From: CAMLFJ01 sp040902305
Lineage (GTDB): Bacteria; Methylomirabilota; Methylomirabilia; Rokubacteriales; CSP1-6
Assembly (NCBI GenBank): GCA_040902305.1
Contig: JBBDXN010000142.1
Location: forward strand, 1 to 64,000
Direction of reading: 5' to 3'
Length of the DNA stretch: 64,000 nt
Part shown: piece by piece, positions 59,540 to 64,000 of the stretch
Numbering within the stretch: the first letter of the stretch is position 1
How the letters are laid out: every line of letters starts with the position of its first letter
The notes under the pieces: model-generated
Database searches by the model: none
What the model saw: the letters and a program-made list of their open reading frames with translations, nothing else
What the model was told of the DNA's origin: nothing
Made by a program: the position numbers and the translations under genes

Positions 59540-59839
59540 CTACCGGCGCCAGCCGGGGCCTCGGGATCCGTGGTGGTGGAACCGGGGATGGAACTTGGGG
59601 TGGAATCCCGGATGGAAGCGGGATCCGGCACCGAAGTGGAACTCGTGATCGTGTGGCACCAGACCGAAGTGGTGGAACCCCGCGTGGAAGCTCGGATGAT
59701 GATGGCCGTAGTGGAACCCTCCGTGGACGTGCCCGTGATGGTACCAGCCGTGGTGGCGGCCGTGCCGCCCCCCGGCCGACGCCGCGTCGGGTAGCCAGAA
59801 GAGCGCAAGAGCAAAACCGAAGGCCAAGATGAGACTCAA
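59540..59839 (-). CDS. His-rich small exported protein
   Basis: A TTG at 59839 gives 99 residues with a signal peptide ending near AASAG and then about 27 His in the remaining 75 residues (HGRHHGWYHHG, HYGHHHPSFH, FHPKFHPRFHHH). Such tails bind Ni, Zn, Cu or similar metals. The plus strand of the same region also has an open frame with no recognisable features, which I reject. A GGAATA-N18-GTTTCG site lies upstream, tying it to the candidate ECF regulon. Confidence 0.7.
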   Translation of the reverse strand: MSLILAFGFALALFWLPDAASAGGRHGRHHGWYHHGHVHGGFHYGHHHPSFHAGFHHFGLVPHDHEFHFGAGSRFHPGFHPKFHPRFHHHGSRGPGWRR

Positions 59840-59888
59840 CCGTTTGATCGCCGTTTTCCTCCTCCGCCGAATCGTCCTCTACTACAGC

Positions 59889-59918
59889 CGAAACACGGCG
59901 ACTCGCGCTCGCTATTCC
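59889..59918 (-). promoter_or_regulatory. GGAATA-type ECF promoter, before His-rich gene
   Basis: Minus-strand GGAATA (59913-59918), 18 bases, GTTTCG (59889-59894), 50 bases before the start. Confidence 0.5.
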
Positions 59919-59957
59919 TCCGTTACGCGCCGTGTCGACGCCGCTCCCCACCGCGAG

Positions 59958-60632
59958 TTAGGCCTTGACCTCGAGGAACAGCGCGAAGCCGATCGACCAC
60001 AATCCGAGCACGATCAGGAGCAGGCCGGTCCACACGGGAAGCCTTCGCGACAGATCAGATAGCCAGTCGAGCGCGCGGCGCACCGGCTCGAAGACTACGG
60101 CCAGGACCAGCGGCAGGGAGAGAGCGCCGCCGAAGAGCGCGAGGGAGGTGAACCCTGCCGCAAGCGTCGCGCCGGTGGCACCGCTCGCGACCGCGGCGCC
60201 GAGCAGCGCAAAGATCAGTGGCGTGGCGCAGGCCGGGATGTTGAGGCCGAACAGGATCCCGAGCGCCGCCGGGCCCCGGGCACCGGATAGACGGACGATG
60301 CTCGGCCCCAGAGCAACCATCAGGAGACTGGCCTTGCCGGCCAGATACAAGATGCCGAGGGAGATGTAGATACCGCCGAGAAAGATCCACGCGGCCTTCT
60401 GAAGGCCTAGGAACGCCGTGCCGAGCAGAACCGCCAGCATGCCCAGCACGCCAATGAACACCGCACGCGTGGCCGCGAACACGCTGACCTCTCCGAGCTT
60501 CGCGGCCGCGCCCTTCCCCTCGAGATACTTGATGAAGATCAGGCTCGATCCGATCGAGCACGGCTCGATGAAACCCACGAGACCGAGGCCGATCGGAACG
60601 ACGACCACGTTTATCAGACCGAACTCGCTCAC
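59958..60632 (-). CDS. CcdA/DsbD-like transmembrane protein
   Basis: This 224-residue protein has six membrane segments, with EPCSIGSS after the first and NIPACATPLI in the fourth, the two conserved Cys of CcdA/DsbD that carry electrons across the membrane. It starts at a GTG overlapping the P460 gene stop. It could reduce periplasmic partners such as the TlpA-like selenoprotein. Confidence 0.85.
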   Translation of the reverse strand: MSEFGLINVVVVPIGLGLVGFIEPCSIGSSLIFIKYLEGKGAAAKLGEVSVFAATRAVFIGVLGMLAVLLGTAFLGLQKAAWIFLGGIYISLGILYLAGKASLLMVALGPSIVRLSGARGPAALGILFGLNIPACATPLIFALLGAAVASGATGATLAAGFTSLALFGGALSLPLVLAVVFEPVRRALDWLSDLSRRLPVWTGLLLIVLGLWSIGFALFLEVKA

Positions 60633-61150
60633 GGGCGGCGTCCTGTCAGCTTGGGGAGCGAAAATACGAAGTCCTGGCCGCTCATCGGTTTGTGACATTG
60701 GAAGCACGGCTTGGCGTCGAACCCGGGCTGCGGCTGGCCGCCCGCCGTGAAGCGCGCGTACTCCCATTCGCCGTTCCTGAGCGTCTCGGGATATTCGGAT
60801 CCCCATCCCCGCCGCTTCTCCATGACGAAGATCCCCAACAACTCGTCGGTCCGAATCATGCGCCCGCTCCCGTCTCTTACCGGCTCGCCCTTTTCATCGA
60901 CTTTCGCCTTGTACACCTCCATCGTCAGAACCGTGCCATCGGGCAGCGGTTGCCCCGGGGAGGCGAGGCGAGCCGCCTCCGGCGAGGCATAGAGGTCACG
61001 GACGGTCTTGTTGTCAGGACGGTCGACGGTGGCATACAGGACGTGGGCCTTGTAGCCGGACGGGAAGTTAACCTTCTGGGGACCCGCCGTCGTCGGCGAC
61101 ACGATGGCCGCCACCAGCAGGGCAGTCGTGAGGATGGCGCGCCGCATCAT
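60629..61150 (-). CDS. cytochrome P460 family protein
   Basis: The ATG at 61150 follows AGGAGGG and gives 173 residues with a signal peptide ending near TTAGP. The domain reads KVNFPSGYKAHVLYATVDR, TVLTMEVYKAK, GWGSEYPETLRNGEWEY and KPCFQCHKPM, with CFQCH the haem site. P460 proteins oxidise hydroxylamine or act in nitric-oxide detoxification. It overlaps the CcdA-like gene by four bases and has a GGAATA-N17-ATTAAG site upstream. Confidence 0.9.
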   Translation of the reverse strand: MMRRAILTTALLVAAIVSPTTAGPQKVNFPSGYKAHVLYATVDRPDNKTVRDLYASPEAARLASPGQPLPDGTVLTMEVYKAKVDEKGEPVRDGSGRMIRTDELLGIFVMEKRRGWGSEYPETLRNGEWEYARFTAGGQPQPGFDAKPCFQCHKPMSGQDFVFSLPKLTGRRP

Positions 61151-61192
61151 GGAGCCCTCCTGTTCGCCCATGGACTCACCTCTCCAAACCTA

Positions 61193-61221
61193 CTTAATGG
61201 ACTCGGCGTGCTTTCTATTCC
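61193..61221 (-). promoter_or_regulatory. GGAATA-type ECF promoter, before P460/CcdA
   Basis: Minus-strand GGAATA (61216-61221), 17 bases, ATTAAG (61193-61198), 43 bases before the start. Confidence 0.52.
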
Positions 61222-61336
61222 CGGCCCGTGGTGGCACTCCGTAGGCCGTCGCATCGAGAACCCGCTTGACGCGTCCTCGCAGGTGGAGTAGCTTGGCGCA
61301 TATTCCGGTCGGCAATTGGTATAACTGGAACAGAGC

Positions 61337-62320
61337 ATGCGGAAAGAGATCAGCGCCGCGATCGGCATCCTGGACGAGCACCCTGACTGGTCGGCCCGGC
61401 TCACCGCCGAGCTGACCCGACGGGGGCTCCCGTGGGAGAAGATCGATCACTCCAACCACGCCTTCGATCCGCGGGACCGCCGGCCCGCCTACTCGGTCAT
61501 CGTCAACCGCACGAGCCCCTCGTCCCACACCCGCGGGCACGCGGGGGTGCTCTTCTACACCGAATCGCTGCTCGCCCACGCCGAGGCGCTCGGGATCCCG
61601 GTGATCAACCCGGTGGCGGCCTACCGCTTCGAGAAGTCCAAAGCGCTCCAGCTCGGGCTCTTCGAGCGGCTGGGCGTGCGCTACCCGCATGCCGTGGTCG
61701 TGAACCACCGCGACCAGGCGCTCAAAGCGCTCGACCGCGTGCGTTTCCCGCTCGTGATCAAGCCCAACGTCGGGGGCTCCGGCGCCGGCATCGTCCGCTT
61801 CGCTACGCGGGAAGAGCTCGAGCAGCGTCTCGACACGCTCGATCTTGGCCCCGACGGCACGGCGCTGGTGCAGGAGTACGTCGAGTCGGAGACGGACGCC
61901 ATCGTCCGGGTGGAGGTCCTGGACGGCCAGTCCCTCTACGCCATCCGGATCGTCCGGCCGGCCCAATCTGGCTTCAATCTCTGTCCCGCCGACATTTGCC
62001 AGGTGCCCTCCGCGCCACCGGACCCGAGCCTTGGCGCCTGCCCCGTGGAGGCCAAGCCGGGGATGAGCGTGAGCCGCGTCGACCCGCCGATGGAGGCCAT
62101 CGACACCGCGATCCGCCTCACGCGCGCCGCATCCATCGATGTGGGCGGGGTGGAGTACCTGGTGGGCAAGGCCGACGGGAGCATCTACTACTACGACGTC
62201 AACGCCACCTCCAACTTCGTCGCCAACGCGCCGGCGGTGGTGGGCTTCGACCCGACGGCCCGTTTCGTGGACTACATCCTCCGCGTAGCGCAACGGGCCA
62301 ACGGGAGGCTGGCGGCGTAG
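61337..62320 (+). CDS. ATP-grasp protein, RimK-like
   Basis: This 327-residue protein has RFPLVIKPNVGGSGAGIVRF with the ATP-binding Lys and Gly-rich loop, ALVQEYVES, and a C-terminal YYYDVNATSNF with the metal-binding Asp/Asn. This is the ATP-grasp fold of carboxylate-amine ligases such as RimK. The substrate is not known and no peptide-precursor gene is adjacent. It stands alone between convergent and divergent neighbours. Confidence 0.88.
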   Translation: MRKEISAAIGILDEHPDWSARLTAELTRRGLPWEKIDHSNHAFDPRDRRPAYSVIVNRTSPSSHTRGHAGVLFYTESLLAHAEALGIPVINPVAAYRFEKSKALQLGLFERLGVRYPHAVVVNHRDQALKALDRVRFPLVIKPNVGGSGAGIVRFATREELEQRLDTLDLGPDGTALVQEYVESETDAIVRVEVLDGQSLYAIRIVRPAQSGFNLCPADICQVPSAPPDPSLGACPVEAKPGMSVSRVDPPMEAIDTAIRLTRAASIDVGGVEYLVGKADGSIYYYDVNATSNFVANAPAVVGFDPTARFVDYILRVAQRANGRLAA

Positions 62321-62391
62321 CTCGTCCTCTACGCCTTCCGGCTCCTCGCCTATCGAGAACCCGCTCGTCAGCCGATGGGCCGCTCCTGGGT

Positions 62392-63234
62392 TCAGCCCTC
62401 GCGGCGCGGGAGGTCGCTGCGGAGCCGCGCGAGCCCGTCCGCTCCGAACTGCTCCAGCGACACACCGAATGCCCGCGTGAACTCGTCGAAGCGCTCCTCG
62501 GATTCCGCGAAGGCTCGGAAGTAATCGAGCACGCGGGGCCAGCTGTGCTGCCGGATCAGGTCGTCGGTCAGCAGGAACGCCAGCCGGTAGACGAGGTGGC
62601 CATCCGGCTCGAGATGACGGGCCTCCCACCCGCGAGGCCGGCCGAGCTCCACCAGGTCGAGCGGCCTGCTTGCGAGCTCCGGCCACGCCGTGGCGATTTC
62701 CCGAAGTGCGAGATCGCGTTCGTGCCGGAACGTCGTACGGCTCAGGCGCTCGAGCACCTGGCAGGCGACCCAGTCCGCCATGCCTTCGCGAAGCCACTGC
62801 TCCGAGCGCCCGCGCCGCCCGCCTGAGAGCTGGTATTGCGCGTGGTGGGCCAGCTCGTGCGCGATCATCGCCAGCCAGGTGCTGCGCGGCAGATCGCGCA
62901 TGTCCTCGTCGTTGATGAAGAGCCGGCCGTGTTCCGTGACCGCGATCGAATACTCCGCGATCTTCGCGGCCTGCTCGGACCCAAGGCCTCCGGTACTGAC
63001 GAGTCCGTCGGCGTATGCCTCCCGCGTCGGGTAGACAAAAACGGTGAGGGGGCCAGAGAGCGGTATGGCGAACTCGCGCACCATGATCCGCGTGATCGTG
63101 TGCACGGCTTCCTCGTAGCCCACGATGTCGCCCGGCGCCGCCGGGACCGGAGGCGGATCGGGCCCGATCCAGAATTGCAGGACGCGGGTCTCGCGTGCAC
63201 ACCCCACCGTCAGCATCGCGCCGAAGGCGAGCAT
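62392..63234 (-). CDS. peptidase MA-like zinc metalloprotease lipoprotein
   Basis: This 280-residue protein has a lipoprotein signal with LTVGC at about residues 8-12. AMIAHELAHHAQYQ has HExxH, and REGMADW some 25 residues on supplies the third zinc-ligand Glu. This is the peptidase MA family pattern. It probably acts in the periplasm on an unknown protein. Confidence 0.85.
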   Translation of the reverse strand: MLAFGAMLTVGCARETRVLQFWIGPDPPPVPAAPGDIVGYEEAVHTITRIMVREFAIPLSGPLTVFVYPTREAYADGLVSTGGLGSEQAAKIAEYSIAVTEHGRLFINDEDMRDLPRSTWLAMIAHELAHHAQYQLSGGRRGRSEQWLREGMADWVACQVLERLSRTTFRHERDLALREIATAWPELASRPLDLVELGRPRGWEARHLEPDGHLVYRLAFLLTDDLIRQHSWPRVLDYFRAFAESEERFDEFTRAFGVSLEQFGADGLARLRSDLPRREG

Positions 63235-63464
63235 GGCGAAGGCGAGCGCGCGGATCAGTGAGGGGCGGGCTGGAAACTCACCGGGTTTTCAGGATCGAGT
63301 CCAGCTCTGTCGAAGATTTGACACCGCGGGCCAATCTAGCAAGGCCCGACGCGTGTGGTCAAGCGAAGGTCGTCGAGCTGGAGGGTCGTTCCCCCGCCGT
63401 CTGCCCGCGCAGGGGCCGCTGACGGAAGGGGCGGCCCCTGCGGAGACGGTGCGCCGGTCGCGTC

Positions 63465-63752
63465 CTACCGCGCTTCGAAGCTCTTCAGCCGGCCCTCATA
63501 GGTGTCCTGGCCCGGGATGTACACCCCAGTGGACTCCTTCGACCCCGCGACGCCGGGCCCTCTCATCGGACTCTTGGCGGCGCAGGGGTTCTTCGCCGCG
63601 CACGGGTTCTTGGCCGCACAGGGCTTCGCGCCCTTCACCGCGGACGGCTCCTTGGACGCGGGCGGGTTCTCGGTCTGTGCTATCGCGCTGGGTGCCCCGG
63701 CCATGACCAGGAGACCGATCGCGGCGACGCTTCTCACGACTCGTCGGTTCAT
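63465..63752 (-). CDS. NPCAAK-type Cys-rich exported protein, short
   Basis: The ATG at 63752 follows GGAGGTGAGG and gives 95 residues. A signal peptide ends near AIAQT. KPCAAK, NPCAAK and NPCAAKSP form three repeat units, then a tail with TGVYIPGQDTYEGRLKSFEAR. It shares MNR and the repeats with 33296-33583, with fewer units and a different C-terminus. A GGAATA-N17-GTTTAG site lies upstream, identical in -10 to the sigma gene at 29737. Confidence 0.8.
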   Translation of the reverse strand: MNRRVVRSVAAIGLLVMAGAPSAIAQTENPPASKEPSAVKGAKPCAAKNPCAAKNPCAAKSPMRGPGVAGSKESTGVYIPGQDTYEGRLKSFEAR

Positions 63753-63789
63753 CCACCTCACCTCCTCGCGCGAGTCCACATCCTGTCCG

Positions 63790-63818
63790 CTAAACCCGAC
63801 GAGGCGCCCGCCTATTCC
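63790..63818 (-). promoter_or_regulatory. GGAATA-type ECF promoter, before second NPCAAK gene
   Basis: Minus-strand GGAATA (63813-63818), 17 bases, GTTTAG (63790-63795), 38 bases before the start. The remaining sequence to 64000 shows no supported gene. Confidence 0.65.
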
Positions 63819-64000
63819 ATGATCGCGCGGGTCTGACCGTTGTCGCGGGTTTCTGGTCGCCGTCAACGTGGTCTCGCTCGAGCGCGCCGGGAGCGTGCAA
63901 CGCGACACGTTCGCGCTGGGATGACCGAACACCGTCTCGTCACCAGGTGGACGACGCGCCACCTGAGGCGCGCGAGCGCCGCCTCCAAGGTTCCGACTCG

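Noticed and set aside
59465..59794. Plus-strand ORF opposite the His-rich gene
   Set aside because: It has no signal peptide or known motif, whereas the minus strand has a signal peptide, a His-rich mature part and an upstream promoter motif.

Overview
The window is GC-rich DNA, densely packed, with many ATGA/GTGA gene overlaps. It looks like part of a scaffold from an uncultivated soil or subsurface bacterium, because it carries three runs of ten N. A PEP-CTERM protein, a sigma-54 activator, several ECF sigma factors, multihaem and single-haem c-type cytochromes and Cys-rich NPCAAK-repeat proteins would fit a Rokubacteria/Methylomirabilota-like lineage. That placement is inference and no marker gene here proves it.

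Layout. 1-9302: hydrolases (esterase, N-formylglutamate amidohydrolase-like, PIG-L deacetylase, amidohydrolase, amidase) around a minus-strand group of MBL hydrolase, subtilase and alpha/beta hydrolase. 9368-13295: PEP-CTERM protein, second subtilase, lipase-like protein. 13719-17882: SxtJ / DUF5989 / carbamoyltransferase / SGNH cassette and two tiny overlapping genes. 17946-19563: sigma factor with ChrR-type anti-sigma. 19842-22188: scaffold gap, two frameshifted genes, an IS630-type element beside a tRNA-like remnant. 22333-27258: a divergent mercury-resistance locus under a MerR-type promoter. 27255-34969: DUF3179, sigma/anti-sigma, cytochromes, NPCAAK proteins, SUMF1-like protein, NrtS. 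34984-42468: AhpD-like, MetE-like, radical SAM, DoxX, FAD oxidoreductase and VTT-membrane genes. 43179-45619: sigma-54 activator upstream of a STAS/sigma pair. 47023-51178: AhpD, MerB-like, GrdB-like and peroxiredoxin genes, then a YeeE/YedE transporter. 53511-63752: SUMF1 fusion, second DUF3179, TPR, His-rich, CcdA, P460, ATP-grasp, peptidase and a last NPCAAK gene.

The main discovery is a concentration of selenoprotein genes. Eleven genes between 22545 and 58108 have in-frame TGA exactly where the family has a redox, metal-binding or catalytic Cys (13 TGA codons in total). Ten have a clear inverted repeat 9-16 nt after the (last) TGA; the GrdB-like gene has a shorter one. The families are MerP (UxxU), peroxiredoxin-like (UxxU), glutaredoxin (UxxC), TlpA-like (UxxC), peroxiredoxin (UxxC), two AhpD-like proteins (CxxU), two MerB-like lyases (catalytic Cys to U), a GrdB-like protein and a DUF3179 protein (UxxC). 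Most other genes use TGA as an ordinary stop, so a genome-wide code change is unlikely. Cys paralogues of MerB, AhpD and DUF3179 lie in the same window. No selA, selB, selC or selD is visible here.

A second thread is a recurring promoter-like motif, GGAATA-N16/18-GTTYNG (or ATTMNN). It lies in the correct orientation upstream of two ECF sigma genes, two NPCAAK genes, the SUMF1-like gene, DoxX/radical SAM, a small exported protein, an AhpD-like gene, the GrdB-like gene, the His-rich protein and the P460/CcdA pair. This suggests an ECF-sigma regulon linking periplasmic redox, metal binding and part of the selenoprotein set. Several genes have single-base indels, some beside scaffold gaps, and these are more likely sequence errors than biology.
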